This document shows, one piece after another, positions 11,635 through 24,078 of a stretch of DNA of 54,920 bases (the first letter of the stretch is position 1; the number at the start of each line of letters is the position of its first letter). Position numbers and translations under genes: made by a program. The notes beneath the pieces are model-generated. The model was given only the letters and a program-made list of their open reading frames with translations, searched no databases and had not been told where the DNA came from. Source of the DNA: Xenoacremonium recifei (taxonomy: Eukaryota; Ascomycota; Sordariomycetes; Hypocreales; Nectriaceae); assembly GCA_012184525.1 (NCBI GenBank), contig WOFQ01000100.1, forward strand, positions 1 to 54,920, read 5' to 3'.

Positions 11635-14296
11635 ATGGATCAGTCGTAAGACCCGTGAGCCCCTTGTTGAGTGACATCTGCCTAAGCCAGGACGACACAG
11701 GAATGATGAGCCATCTCGTCGGCGCAGAACGCCTCGCGCCTGCGAATCCTGCCGAAAGAGAAAGATACGATGTGATGGAAATGAAGTGTGTGGGGGATGC
11801 CGCGCAAGCTCTATTATGTGCGCCTATAGAGATTCCGATGACGGACGACTGGCAAAACGGTAAGGATCAATCCCCAATTGAAGAATATCCCGCTCATGAT
11901 GCGCACAATTCAACAGTCATATTCAGCAATTTGATTCCCGTCTTCAGAAGGTGGAAACACTGTTATCCGAGTTTCTGAGAAAGTTTGAAACCGTACAAAC
12001 AAATGAAGGCTCAATACAAAATCCATTGGCTATAGGGGATCTGCAACTCCCTGTACAACCAACAGAACGAACGGGAATGGAGGAGGAAACGACCTCAGTG
12101 GCCGAGGTAGACAATGAAACGGAACAAGCACAATACCCTCCATCACCACCGCTTTCATTTGATCCAAGCCACACTGAGAAAACTCGTTCGCGATCAGCAC
12201 CCTCAGAATCCGAACCACGTCTTAAACGCCGAAGACTCGCCACTTCTACCCGAAGACTAACATACGCTGATGCTTACGGCGAACTTCACACAGATGAATG
12301 GGGGCAGCTTAGGTACAAGACCATTATTTGCATCGCCAACCCTTGCTGATGACATACAGATACATTGGGTTGAGCTCGGCTATGAGTGTCATCGACATAT
12401 GTATGCCCTTTCGGGAACACATCAACCGCGGGCTAGAAAAAAAGGGTTACGACTATCACAACGATTTTCTCGGCCCCTCTCCATCCATTTGTGAAGCATT
12501 GACCCCTCGGCCAACCGAACTGGGAGTTGAAGCAATCGGTCCATCCAGCTACGGTCATTTGCCGCCCCAAGGGTTACTTGACTTACTCGTACCCTGTTTT
12601 TACGAGCGTATGTACTTCATCCTCCCTATAATCACCAGGAATGACTTCGCCAACCAACTGGCCCTACTTCAACAATCGTCCGGTCGTGACCCACGTGAAT
12701 CTGATTTTCTCCCGGTCGTCTACGCACTCGTTGCAGTAGCAGCCTTGAATATCCCAACGGATTGCCGCGCTTTCAGCACCGACGCTCTTGCCCATTACCG
12801 TGATGTCGATATTGGGGCGTGTTATTTCGCGCTCTCATCCACAGGAAATGTTCCGTCAGCGCGCTACTGCAATGAAAGGGCGTCGTTGCGGCGGACGAGC
12901 TCTGAGTCTACGGCGCCATGTCCACGCCGTAGTTTGAATCCTGTCATTGCTCTCGTTCTGCAAGCGGAATATCTTTCCTCCATCGGAAGCCAAGCCGAGG
13001 CATGGATAGTTATCGGACAAGCCGTCAGACTCGGACAAGACTTGGGACTTCATGTGAGTTCTTCCTCAATGACTTACATGTCCTTTGCCCCTAATTATTT
13101 TTCAGCGATCTCCGGCTCAAATGGGATTTCAAAGAACAGATCAGGAGCGCAGACAGTACACGTGGTGGTGCATCTACTCACTTGACCGAACCTTATCCGC
13201 CGCTCTGGGTCGACCCCTCGCTATTCAAGACGCCGACTGCGATGTCGAGCTTCCAGAGAGTGGCGGGAACACAGAAGAACATGACTGCACGGGATTTGTC
13301 GCAATTCTCAACCTTCGGCGGATATTAGGCGATATTCTTACCACCGTTTCATCGGTTAGAACAGTCAAGGCAAGCCGTCAATTCAGTCGGATCCAAGAAA
13401 TCCAGGCTGTCGTCCTAGGGCTTAATTCAGAATTGCAAAGTTGGGCAGCCAAGGAAGTTCCCGAGTCTATGAAAACCGCAACAGAGGGCCATCTGGGCGT
13501 GGAAAAGCTCATGGCTCTTTCGGGCCACTTCTGTGCTCTTTTGTTGCTATACCGCTTTTTCATGGGAAATCCTCATCGTCCTTCGCCGCTCAAGGACAAT
13601 GAAGCAATAGCCCAATGTGCACGAGCAGCTACCAACTGTATTCGAGTCACGGACAAGATCATCAAGATGATGCCCATCTGTGCCGATCTCGTTTTCCATA
13701 CCCAGCTTGTCTTTACAAGCTCCGTTATCTTGCTTCAGTGCATCCGTCGTTCTGATGACAACGACTTTATAAAGCAGGCTCTTCATGATGTTGAACAAGC
13801 TACACGGTATCTACGCCAACTCCAGCAGCTATGGTCCGGAGCTGCTCGTCTAACGGCCTTGGTGGAGGAATATATGGAGTTCACACTGAAGTTCATTGAG
13901 ACTGGAGTTGGCCTCAATCGCTGCGCATTTCATCATGATCAGGGGGAGTTCACAGGCCTCGAGATGAGAGATGAATCCAGTAGATTCCCTTCCCATTGGG
14001 CTGAGTTGTCCTTCAAACGCTTGCCAACTGCCCCACGGCGAAACGGTCGAAACCGTACATTTACCGATGATCAGGATCCCTTATCTCAACGAAAACGAAA
14101 TATCGAGTCACTGAAGTCGATGCAACCAACTGCAACTACGAACACGTCCACAACTGTACCCAAATTCCAGACAGAACTATCACAATCATCCTCGTGTGAT
14201 CGGACCTGCCAGTTTCTTTGCTGTGTTGATGACCTAGCATGGTCATGGAATATTGCTGGAGAGGAGAACTCATTCAATGATCTCGTCGGTCCTTAG
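11635..14296 (+). CDS. Zn2Cys6 transcription factor with fungal-specific regulatory domain
   Basis: Five exons (11635-11645, 11701-11859, 11917-12312, 12360-13053, 13106-14296) with introns of 47-57 nt give 816 aa. The zinc cluster is at residues 18-44, spaced C-x2-C-x6-C-x5-C-x2-C-x6-C. A short coiled segment with IQQFDSRLQKVETLL character follows, as is typical for dimerisation. The middle region contains the fungal_trans features, including AEAWIVIGQAVRLGQDLGLH and the WWCIYSLDR motif. The first exon has only 11 coding bases; it was chosen because it removes an in-frame stop and restores phase. Residues coded by about 12810-12950 fit the family poorly and may hide a mis-modelled intron. 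It lies at the edge of the esterase/gentisate dioxygenase/2OG oxygenase genes and is a candidate regulator of them. Confidence 0.85.
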
Positions 14297-14549
14297 ACTT
14301 AGGAGTAATCTGGTTCTCTAATCACAATACAAAGTAGTCAACTTGGGGTCTATAAGGAACAGGTCCGATGCTTGATAGATAGCAACTATTTTTCAGATAA
14401 AACAATCAGATCACCCTTTGCCGGTAATCCTTTGGCTGGATCGTATCTGTGGTGATGACTTGTGAACGATGTAGGTCACTCAATCAGAATGGATATAGTT
14501 GAACCGGTGAAAAGTAGGACAGGGTTGCTATAATAACGCTATCTGGACC

Positions 14550-15583
14550 TCACATTCCAACATTCCAATTGCCGAATATGAATGCTAGAAGCCTTGGACC
14601 CAGTTGTTCACCCTCCAAACCTATTCCTAGGGCGTAACTAATGTGGTTCTGGCCCGCCATAATCTCTAAAAGTGGCATTCTTTGTCTTCGTTGCCGATAC
14701 TGCTCTACAAGCATCAAATTCCCGTTGACTATCTCGTCGGAGTCGTATTCTCCGAGCATGATCAACAATTCGGGCCATTGGGCCAGCGAGTCAATCTCCA
14801 CGTGCTTAAAAAGTTCCACAGACATCTTGGAAGTGATTTCATCCTCCGAGTCCGTTCCGTGATATAACATCATATTATTGCGTCTTCGATCCAATTTGAG
14901 GTTATACCAGAACGGTACACTTTGTAGGATTATACCTTTAATGTGTTTCAGTAGATCAAGGCGTTGCAAAATGCCCATAAAAAGAGCCGTAGCAAGGTGT
15001 GCACCCCCAGCACTCTGACCAATTGGATATAGCGTTGATTGATTCCCGCCGTATGAAGCCACATTCGAAGTTAACCAGCGCAGTGCCATCGCGATGTCCA
15101 TGGCGCCATCTGGAAATCGCGCTTCGGGGAGCAATCGATAGGTGCCGAGTACTGCCACACAGCCTTGGGATGCAAAATATTTACCTATAGCTTTGAATAA
15201 CCGCACTATCTTACAAAGCAAGTAGACGATTCTTACCAATGTTTGCATGGATACAAGGACTGATGGAATTGTCGCCCGCCGTAAATCCACCACCGTGGAA
15301 ATAAACCACCACAGGGAGGTTTGAACCGGAGTATTTTGACGCTGGAGTATATATCTGGAGATGTGAGGGTGTCTTTCATTGCCACGTTCTCTCGAAGTAT
15401 TTTACTTACATCCAGTCTATGACGGCCATCTTGGCCATACTTGATACCTTCTTCGACCTTTACTTTTCCGTCATATTGGCTCGATCCTGCGGCATGAAGA
15501 CGTTCACACAAGGTCTCAAAGTGTGAATTGACCTCGAGATTCCAATTCTTGCCAAACTTCCGAACCTGATCGATAAGATCCAT
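14550..15583 (-). CDS. Alpha/beta hydrolase, hormone-sensitive-lipase type esterase
   Basis: Exons 15410-15583, 15237-15354 and 14550-15190 give 310 aa. The oxyanion-hole motif YFHGGGF is near residue 78. The nucleophile serine is in GQSAGG near residue 157. The acid is probably in GEYDSDE, and the catalytic His in QNHISYA near the C-terminus. This is the alpha/beta-hydrolase_3 fold, hydrolysing carboxyl esters or small amides. No signal peptide is seen, so it should act inside the cell. Its position 3' of the regulator and upstream of the gentisate dioxygenase-like gene on the same strand suggests it frees an aromatic acid from an ester. That role is inference. Confidence 0.85.
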
Positions 15584-16000
15584 TTTGTCAGTGGCGCGAT
15601 CAATGTACCGGGGTTAGTTAGTGGTGATCTTATAGTTCTCAACAGTAGACTAGTGCTCTTGATAATTCGGACTGATCCGTCTCAGCAGCCAGGGATACCC
15701 CCACTCTCTTATCATTACTTCACTCTCTCCCGCGGCCCGATATCCTTTTACGTGCGGTTGCAACTGCCGGGTGTCAGATTCTAGCGATTACTTGACTAGC
15801 AAGCAACTACCATTGACTGGACTGTCCAATAGTTTGGGAAGGACAGGTTTCGGACAAGGTCAAAAGCACACAATTTGACATGAAGTGAACCAAACTATCG
15901 AAGTCTGAACGTAGGGTCCATGAGGAAATTCAATGCACGTGCTACAAGGTATGGAGCAATGATAAATCTGCAATTTACTTTCTATGATAATAGTAGAAAG
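15584..16000. other. Intergenic region
   Basis: This short interval lies between the esterase start and the 3' end of the ring-cleavage dioxygenase gene on the same strand. It should hold the esterase promoter. No gene or clear motif was recognised. Confidence 0.45.
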
Positions 16001-17112
16001 CTACACGTCATCCTTGATCTTATATATACCCAGATTTTCAAGCAATGACATATCCGAGAATGTAAATAAATATGCCGGTTCATCTAAACCAGCATGGATC
16101 GAGAAGCTGTACCAACTAGGGATTACGAAAGTATCAGCGTGACCCCAAGTCAGCTCATAGGTCTTGCCGCCCCTTGGAGCTGTGACCAAAGTTTTTCCCG
16201 AGCCAGAGTGAACTTGAAATATGCGATTGCATGTGTCCTGGCGTGATGAGACCTTTGTCCCTGGTGCGAGACGTTCTGCCTGTGCTGCGATGATGGAGTT
16301 TATCTGTTTTCCGTCGGGAAGACGATACTCGTAAATCGAATGAGTCGAATCTCCGCCATCAAGCTCCGCCTTGACCATCGTCCAGGGAAATTTCATTTCT
16401 GTGCACTCGGCATCCATAACAACTTTTGACTCATGCGTAATAGTCCCATAGAAGTCTTTGTACTCCTCCAAGAAATCTATGGGGTTCAAGCTGAAGAAAG
16501 GTATGTTGAGACCGTCCAGCCAGATGACGTTCTCATCTCCATCATTCCCGTGATCGTGCCATTGCCACTGCGGGGTAATTATCATATCACCAGGTTCCAT
16601 ATACATTTTCTTTCCCGCAATCGCAGTGTACCCTGTCGATGACCTCAGTTCTTGATTTCCATTTGCCATGACTGGAACCTACCATGATGACCCTCAATCA
16701 GGAATCGGACAGCAAATGGTGTGTGGCGATGGCAAAGAGCCCTTTCCCCAGGAAGGAGGAGTTGGTGGGCAGACAGTATGGTTTCCAAAGTATAGGGAGG
16801 CTTCTGGAGTCCTGGGTTGATCATGATCAAGGCCCTCCTCTCGGCCTCTTCCGCTGGTACTAGGTCCGCGGCTTTCAGCAGGTGAGCTTTGGTATCCTTA
16901 TAACGCCATACGGCGGGGATATGCTTCGTCCGGGGTTCTGGCAGGGTAACATTTCGTCCCACATTCCACAAAGCCGATAATTGGTGATTAACTATGCTCT
17001 CTTCCAACTCAGGTCGTGAAGAGACAGCTAGTCCTACCTTGTCCTGGGGAAGAGACTTTGACCTAATCCTATGAGGGTACGACCCGGTTATGTCTACTGA
17101 TGAAGGTGCCAT
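16001..17112 (-). CDS. Gentisate 1,2-dioxygenase-like bicupin
   Basis: Exons 16683-17112 and 16001-16632 joined over a 50-nt intron give 353 aa, the usual length for gentisate 1,2-dioxygenase. The first cupin contains an H-x-H pair (CHRHTP) and a further ligand-type segment WQWHDHGND after the intron, which fits the three-His Fe(II) site. The second cupin is readable near the C-terminus. Known family members open the ring of gentisate between C1 and C2 to maleylpyruvate; related members act on salicylate or hydroxynaphthoate. No maleylpyruvate isomerase or fumarylpyruvate hydrolase is visible in the window, so the exact ring substrate remains open. It is flanked by an esterase and a 2OG oxygenase on the same strand. 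Confidence 0.85.
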
Positions 17113-18008
17113 GTCTCAGTCAACTTGTTGTTTCTTTTCTGTCAGTCGACAAGTGCTGTAGGGTTGAATTCAGGCAGAGACCTTCAAATTATGGGAATCA
17201 CCGCCATAAAAGTTAGGCAGAGCCCTCGTCAAGTACCCCTCTATTCACCCGGATCAGTTCCGGTTCGGGCCATACCTTATCTGAACCTAGGCCGAAAGTG
17301 TCGCCCCAAACGGAAGCCTTTCCTCACCAGGCAGGAACGTGATCCGAGCATTATTTCCACATGTTCATCATATAGTCAAATGCCGACATCAGATGGCAAT
17401 TCGAGATGATGGAAGTGTGTAGGCGGAGATACGCATACGCGGCTTTAACCTGTAAATAATCTTGCGCTTTACAAAAAAACGGGCAACCACAATCTGTTAC
17501 AGGAAGAATGAAATATTTCCTTAGCTTGTTGGCTTTCTCTTCTTCTTCAATTTGCGTCTCAGTCCTCTGGTTACGTATTATGGAAGAGGTAACGACATCA
17601 TGGACTTCTTTTTCCGTACGCAAAGCAATAAACTTTATCAAATACGATACTCAACGGGATAAATAGTATTCACACAAGGGTGATATAACTCGATATTCAG
17701 ATATAGTATGAGCATTTGTTGAAGCTTAAGATAATAATCTTCCCATCACAAATGATCCAAAGCGGCAAAGAAATCCCCCCTCAATTCTTGGCCGCAACCA
17801 GAGCCGGCCCTTGCAGTATCCTCGTAGCACCATCTTGTTTTGCGTTCGTTCTGTTTCCAAGTTAGTTCCATGGTTTGACCAAAAATAAGGTTGATCTTCT
17901 CACGCAAACTGAGCAATGGTGTATTCCTGGATATAATCACCGCACGTCATTGCTGGGCTGAAATTTCCTCTAAGCTCACCGTACTGACTAATAAGTGAGT
18001 ACTACTTA
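17113..18008. other. Intergenic, no gene recognised
   Basis: Short open frames on the minus strand (17351-17641, 17746-17940) show no conserved motif. The left part is the presumptive promoter of the bicupin gene; the right part is the 3' region of the 2OG oxygenase. Nothing else was identified. Confidence 0.45.
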
Positions 18009-19024
18009 CTATTTTTGGAGAGGTCCTTGAAAAACAAAATTCTTCAGGCCTTGATTGAAGTATGCCAATGAGAACCGGCTTGGGGACAGTCCCTCCATAG
18101 CTCGAACTCTGTGGTACGTCGCCTTGAATCTGTCGTCAGACCACGACACTGGTGAAACAGTCAATCATCAATGCCTCTTCCTGGAATCAAACCACCTACT
18201 AAGCATGTCTCCGATGTTCACCACAATAGGCCCTGTCTTCGCCGGGAGGGGGAAAAATGTGTCTCCAATTGCTTTACTATTAACATTTTCTCTGCCTGGA
18301 CAGATTTCAAGCCCATCGCCGCCGTCTTGTTGGAATAGAAGCGTTAGGCAACCAACGTCAGTATGGGCTCCGGCCCCCCAAGTTCCAGGAGCGTTATCTG
18401 CGGGTGGATAATGTAGCATGCGCAGTCTGCTCAAACTATCCGGGTGTTTGGCATTCATAGGTTCTCGAAAATATTCTTTCGGAAAGCTAAGAGCATCTGC
18501 AAAACAAGATACTAGACTTGTTTAGTCAAAGCATCCCAAGGATGAGTGATGAAGACTCACAAACTCGGTGAGATATGACACCACACTTATCCATAAATCT
18601 TTCAGTTGAATCATGGAATCCGGCCACGTCTTCCTCACTTGGCCATTTGGAGCCATATTTGAGCCAGAGAGACTCTTTTTGGTCACGCCCTGTCAATCGG
18701 CGTGTCTGCGCCTTATATTCCCATCCTAGGCCGGTGTTCATGTCATATGGCGTTTTCCCCTTCACGGAATGTGGGAGGTGGAAGAACGACTGGGAGATGT
18801 CAAACTGATGATTGATCTCTTGGATGGAAAACCCATGATCTATCAGCATAAAAAATCCAGAGTTCTCGGCTGCTTCAACCAGTTGAGCAGTGATTTCATC
18901 TTTCCGATCGTCGAAATCTGCACCGTCCCAATGCCATTAGCACGGCTCAGATAGGCTGAGGAAGACATTCTATACTCTTCAGAGATATAGTGGGGACTAG
19001 TCGTTCAATCAAGTTTGCAGTCAT
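18009..19024 (-). CDS. 2OG-Fe(II) oxygenase, isopenicillin-N-synthase-like (copy A)
   Basis: Four exons (18976-19024, 18561-18917, 18200-18511, 18009-18148) give 285 aa. The N-terminal DIOX_N region contains AAENSGFFMLIDHG. The iron site is HTD in GAGAHTDVG near residue 185 and a distal His in TYHRVR. A downstream R-x-S (SRFSLAYF) matches the 2OG carboxylate-binding pair. It should carry out 2OG-dependent hydroxylation, demethylation or desaturation in the cytosol. It is a close paralogue of the next gene, transcribed away from it, with three introns at identical positions and phases. Exon 1 and the acceptor of exon 3 were fixed by comparison with that copy. Confidence 0.88.
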
Positions 19025-19528
19025 GTTGACAAGAAGAAGTGAGTAAGGCCAATTGCCCCCGGGAACTCGTCTATCGAAACTGTCGATAATCTATTAGGTA
19101 AAACTAACTTTCCTTTCGAACCCGGCCTTTATTGCTCTGGAGAATGAGGTTCAAAGAAATTGAAAAGACTCTCGAATTCTCCCGTCCTATCTCAATTCTA
19201 AGATGCTACGATAAGGCGGCGGGTTTTGTGCCGGCGAGGCGATGGGTATACTCGGACCTGGTTCCGGAGATTGGTGTCGGAGAGTATCCGTACAATTCGA
19301 CAAGTTAGTCCTAGGTTAGAACTACATGAAGATACCTTGAAGTATGAAAATTGGACTGAGCTTTCTTGCCCATAGACTCGCTGTTGAGGCATCGAGTCGA
19401 CTTCGCAAGTTTTATTGCTCAAATCGGAGATCGGCCAACTTCGTGCGCCCCTGCGATGATCGTTTTTCTCGACTGATTAGACGAGACATCCACAACTTCA
19501 CAAAATTGACATAAAGGCTGTTTCAGGA
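19025..19528. promoter_or_regulatory. Shared divergent promoter of the two 2OG oxygenase paralogues
   Basis: About 500 bp separates the ATG of copy A (minus strand) from that of copy B (plus strand). The arrangement makes co-regulation likely. I did not find a convincing repeated operator or TATA element in it by eye. Confidence 0.4.
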
Positions 19529-20628
19529 ATGGCAGAACGTATTATTCCGACTGTTTCCATGAGAAGTGAGTGATTGTGCCTTATCAGAGTACATTGCGCA
19601 GTAGCAAACTGTTAAGCTGATTTTCCATCTTTAGATTTCGAGAACCGGAAAGGGGAAATTACATGTCAACTTATTGATGCAGCCGAGAACTCTGGATTTC
19701 TAACTCTTGTGGATCATGAAATCTCCATTGAGGAGATCGAGACCCAATTCGCACTATCGAAGGCCTTCTTCAGGCTTCCTATGGACCTCAAACGCGATCT
19801 CAAATTCGACTCCACGACGAGTCTCGGCTACGAATTCAAAGTAAGCACCTCTTCTCAATAGGTTACTTGGGAATATTAATCCGATCGTCCCTAGGGCCAG
19901 AAACGTCTTTTGACAGGGGTTGATCAGAAAGAGTCTTTCTTGATCCAACCAAACCACCTCAATTACTGGCCCAGTGATAATAATGTTCCTAATTTCAAGG
20001 TCACAACTGAAAGTTTTCTTGCGAAATGCGCTGGAATTTCCCAACAGATTTGTGAGTTAAACTTCTTTGCTGTATTTATCAAATTATGCCTGAAGCTGAC
20101 AGGTTCTATAAAAGTGCAATGCTTTGCCCTTGCTCTTGGTTTTCCCGAAGATTACTTTGTAGAACCTATGGATGCTCGGGCCCCTGACAGTCTTAATCAA
20201 CTTCGCTTTCTTCATTACTTCCCATCTGATACTGAAGTCCCAAGTGGTGATATTTCAAAGTATGGGGCTGGTACTCACACGGACTTCGGCTGTCTTACTC
20301 TATTATTTCAACAGCAAGGTGGCGATGGCCTGGAGATTTGTCCTGGTCGCGAGTCCCATACTAGCGGCGCATTAGGGGATACTTTCTTTCCGGTCTCAGC
20401 TAAAACCGGACCGATTGTGGTCAACATTGGTGATATGCTAAGTACGGTGCGTAGGCACTACATCATTTCTAGACTAACCTTTGTATAGTGTCTTGGTCTG
20501 ATGATCGTTTCAAAGCCACCTTTCACAGGGTCCGCTCTCCTTTGGGCAAGTCAGCCCATCGCTATTCCATTGCCTACTTCAACCAAGGCAGAGACGGGTT
20601 CACCTTCCAGGGCCCATTGAAAAAATAG
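19529..20628 (+). CDS. 2OG-Fe(II) oxygenase, isopenicillin-N-synthase-like (copy B)
   Basis: Five exons (19529-19565, 19635-19840, 19895-20051, 20115-20441, 20489-20628) give 288 aa. The DIOX_N segment has AAENSGFLTLVDHE. The iron ligands are HTD in GAGTHTDFG near residue 188 and the His in TFHRVRSP, with R-x-S (HRYSIAYF) for 2OG. The last exon has exactly the same length as in copy A (140 nt). It has one intron more than copy A, after YEFK. In the glycine following VDH, normally VDHG, this copy has Glu. Function is an unassigned 2OG-dependent oxidation, probably related to that of copy A. It lies head-to-head with copy A and is followed by a transporter on the same strand. Confidence 0.88.
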
Positions 20629-21713
20629 TAAATCAATATACTCCCTTCGAATATCAGCATCCACTAACAGTTACCAAGCGAACCTGTAACATGCGGCGAT
20701 TATGTTCATCAGAAGTTAGCTTCATTCTTCAAGTATGGTGTAGTCTGTTCTACATAGTTCAGGGCAAATCTAATGCGTCTTTAGGCTTCGTGCTAGAAAT
20801 GAGAAAGCAAAGCCTGGGGACGGAGGTCCTGGAGCATCCTTACTGGCCAACAGTGCACATGACAATATGAGTATTTAAGATGATACAAGTAGATCCATTA
20901 ACTAAATTACGAGTCCCCCGAGAGCTTTGGGGCTGGTCTATTGAGAAATCAAATCTATGCTTCAAATCCCGAACTTACCAAGCACATAATTACTTTGACT
21001 GCTATTTCAAAGTATGCAATCCAATGTGAAATTGAACTTATGACGCACCGGTTGGTGATTCTAGCCCTTCAAGCCTGCGTATCCTATCCCTTTATGTGCA
21101 TATGTGTTTCCCTTCCGAAAAAAAGAAAAAAAAAATCTGACTGATGCTGCTAAGTTCCTCTGCTGGGTTGTGGTGCGAAAACCAATGATGTTGCCAGTAC
21201 TCGGGTTTCACTTTCGGCGGACACAAGTGTCGCTATCTACTTTTGATAGGTTCCCCACCCTGATTCTGCGATAAGCTGACCCGCCGAAGCCAGTCTCGAT
21301 CAGGATATTCCTAATCGTGTTGATTCAATCCTCTTGCTAATCCCACTCAGGACTCGCCATCGGATGAAACCCGGCCGTTATCTTGCTATCTATGCGGTTA
21401 AAGCTAGAAATCCGATAAGAATTAGTTTTTGGAACAAGTTCTCTCTGCCCAAATACTTACAATGATAGCACCTGTCTCCTACAAGACTTATAAAAAATGT
21501 GTTCCCTGTGATGAAAAGATAGACATCGCCGCTTGATCTTGAATTAAGGCACTCTAAGCCATCGCAATTATCTCAAGCTCAAAGCTCAAAAGCAGCGACT
21601 CCGATGTCATTGAGACTAAGAATGTAGGAATGCTTGACCTCTGTTGCATACTCTACTAACATAGTGATTTTTAGGGCGAGGTTCTAGATGTCGCAGATGG
21701 AACAGTAGTCACC
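20629..21713. other. Intergenic, no gene recognised
   Basis: The interval contains an A-rich run near 21117-21137 and no recognisable coding sequence. A short open, acceptor-like stretch just before 21714 could be an extra 5' exon of the transporter, but no in-frame ATG was found for it. Confidence 0.45.
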
Positions 21714-23485
21714 ATGGAAGTTGAAGAAAAAATAATTGTCAGGGACAAGGCATTGGCCCTACTCTCACAGCATCATGTCAATGTCGACGTGAACTCATCG
21801 GAAGCTAGAAGAGTGCTGGGCAAAATTGATAAGCGGATTTTGCCAATGATATACGGTGTCTACCTATTTATGTTGATTGTATGTTGTGCTCCATAGTGTT
21901 GTTCATCTGTATTCACTAATTTCACTGCATAGGACAAGAATAGTATGTCTTATGCAGCTCTCATGGGGATCAAGGAGGATACAAATCTTACCGCAAACCA
22001 ATATTCGTGGCTTGGATCTTTAGTGTAGTAAGTATATCATGTCCTTCCTACTTCTAGATACTGACCCACTCTCAAAGTTTTGGATATCTGGCTGGTGACG
22101 TTCCTGCTATGTTCATGATGCAGCATTTTCCTCTTGGCAAAGTCTTCGGGATTGTTTGCATGATCTGGGGTGTCGTTGAAGTGCTCCACGCTGCATGCGA
22201 TGACTTTGCAGGTCTCGCAACGCTGCGGTTCTTTCTCGGTTTTTTTGAAGTTTACACTGCTCCTGCAGCCATTATAATCTTTGGCTCCTGGTATACTAAG
22301 AAGGAGCAGGTATCTCGATTGGCTATTTGGTATACCTGCTACGGATTCGCGAGCATTTTCGGCGGGTTCTTCAGTTGGTCAATCTACCAGGCGTCAGACT
22401 TTAGATGGCAGGGGCTATTCATTTTTTACGGGAGTGTCACAACTATCATCGGACTCTTTTGCTTCATCTTCCTCGCTCAATCGCCCACAGATGCTATGTG
22501 GCTTACAGAAGAGGAAAAGGTCATTGCTCTTGAGCGAGTTCGGAGCAATAAGACCGGCACGGAGGTCTGGCGATTTAACTGGTCTCAATTGAAGGAGTCT
22601 TTTCTTGATATCCGTTTTTGGGTAATATTTATATTGGACGTTTCTCTCGGGCTACCGCTGGGTGGAGTCACTTTATTTGGTAGGCATATCTCAATCTCTA
22701 TATTGCTTCTAGGCTGACAATCTAGGGCCAACTATTATCGCCAATTTTGGTTTCACTACCTCTCAATCAATGCTTCTCAATATAGGCAGCGGAGCAGCAG
22801 CCGTGGTTGTTCTCTTGCTTGGCTTTATAGTTGCGAAGTACACCAACAGGACAATTGCTGGAGTCGCAGTATTTTCCCTTTCATGCATCGGCTGCATTAT
22901 GATGCTTACAATCCCGGCCTCCAATTACGGAGCCCGATATGCCGGTTATGTTTTCACTGTACAATGTGAGTCTCTACATATCATAGCAAGTAGTGCATTC
23001 TCTAACTGGACACTCAGTCGCAAATTGTGTGCCATTCATGGCAGCTATGATGACTGCCGGGGTTTCAGGCACCACTAAGAAGTTCGCCTTCACGGCAGCT
23101 TATCAATTAGGTTATACAGTCGGAAACTTCCTTGGACCTCAAACCTACAGGCCGTCTGATGCGCCCAACTACTACGTCAGTTTTCTTTGTATCCGCAGGG
23201 ATGCGGCGCTAACTGATGCCTTCAGACTGCCAAGTACACTATGCTTGCATTCTTGGTTCTTTGCACTTTTCTGTTCGCGTCTTGGGGTATTATTCACAAA
23301 TACTGGAACTATAGGAGGGATCAAGAGGTAGAGTTTGCTGCCCAGAGTAAGTTTACCATATATAAGCATCACGCGCTCTGCTAATACCCTTTCGCCTAGG
23401 CGGTGTGATTTCTGTTCATGTTGAAAACGAAGAGTTTACAGACTTAACCGACTGGCAGCTGAAGTCGTTCAGATATCCTCTGTAA
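21714..23485 (+). CDS. MFS anion transporter, allantoate/nicotinate permease (DAL5/TNA1) type
   Basis: Seven exons (21714-21878, 21933-22027, 22078-22679, 22726-22965, 23018-23175, 23226-23346, 23400-23485) give 488 aa. After a hydrophilic N-terminus the protein reads DKNSMSYAALMGI and then NQYSWLGSL, both hallmarks of the anion:cation symporter family. About twelve membrane segments follow. The conserved LGPQTY segment is near the C-terminal third, with a charged tail. Fungal members import carboxylates such as allantoate, nicotinate, pantothenate or dipeptides by proton symport at the plasma membrane. Between two 2OG oxygenases, a ring-cleavage enzyme and an amidohydrolase, an aromatic or heteroaromatic carboxylate is a sensible substrate guess. 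An upstream non-coding exon or alternative start cannot be excluded. Confidence 0.88.
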
Positions 23486-24078
23486 ATCAACCGCCACTCA
23501 GTGGGGTTAGAGATCAATCTGGACTCCTCGCTCAATTCAATTCACTTAGCTGGATGGCTAGGGAGAGCTGTGCCCGCCAGTGTGACAAGTTGCAAGATTA
23601 CTATTTTCAAGGCAAATCTTCAGAATAGCACGTCTCGGTGTGTAGTTTTCGGAATGCGCTAGAGGACCTGTGTGCGGCATCAGGATCTCCCACTAGTCTT
23701 TGTATATAACTAAGTCGAAAGTAAATATAACTAGTTGTTATCATCTCACTATGAAACTCCAAGACATAGCAAACTCACCCATTACTTGACCACTGAATAT
23801 CAGGAAATGGCTTTGATCATGCTTTATACTTCTATTTCAGCTCCAAAGCTGGTCTATACGTAACTCTGACAATCCAGTTGTCTTCTTTGTTGGCAACTAA
23901 AACCTTCTTCTATCCATCTCACTGAACTACCCTCGGACTTCTTAGGCACATTCGTGACGGAGTGGCCCTCATTTGGGCGACAATCCCTACGATGGCCCAA
24001 AAGTTAAACTACAGGTCAGCCTCCTCGCAAGCATTCAAGAGCTAATTCTTGAAGTTTCAGTGAATATCCAAGTATGTA
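23486..24078. other. Convergent intergenic region
   Basis: Convergent 3' ends of the transporter and the amidohydrolase flank this 590-bp interval. No gene or repeat was recognised. Confidence 0.45.
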
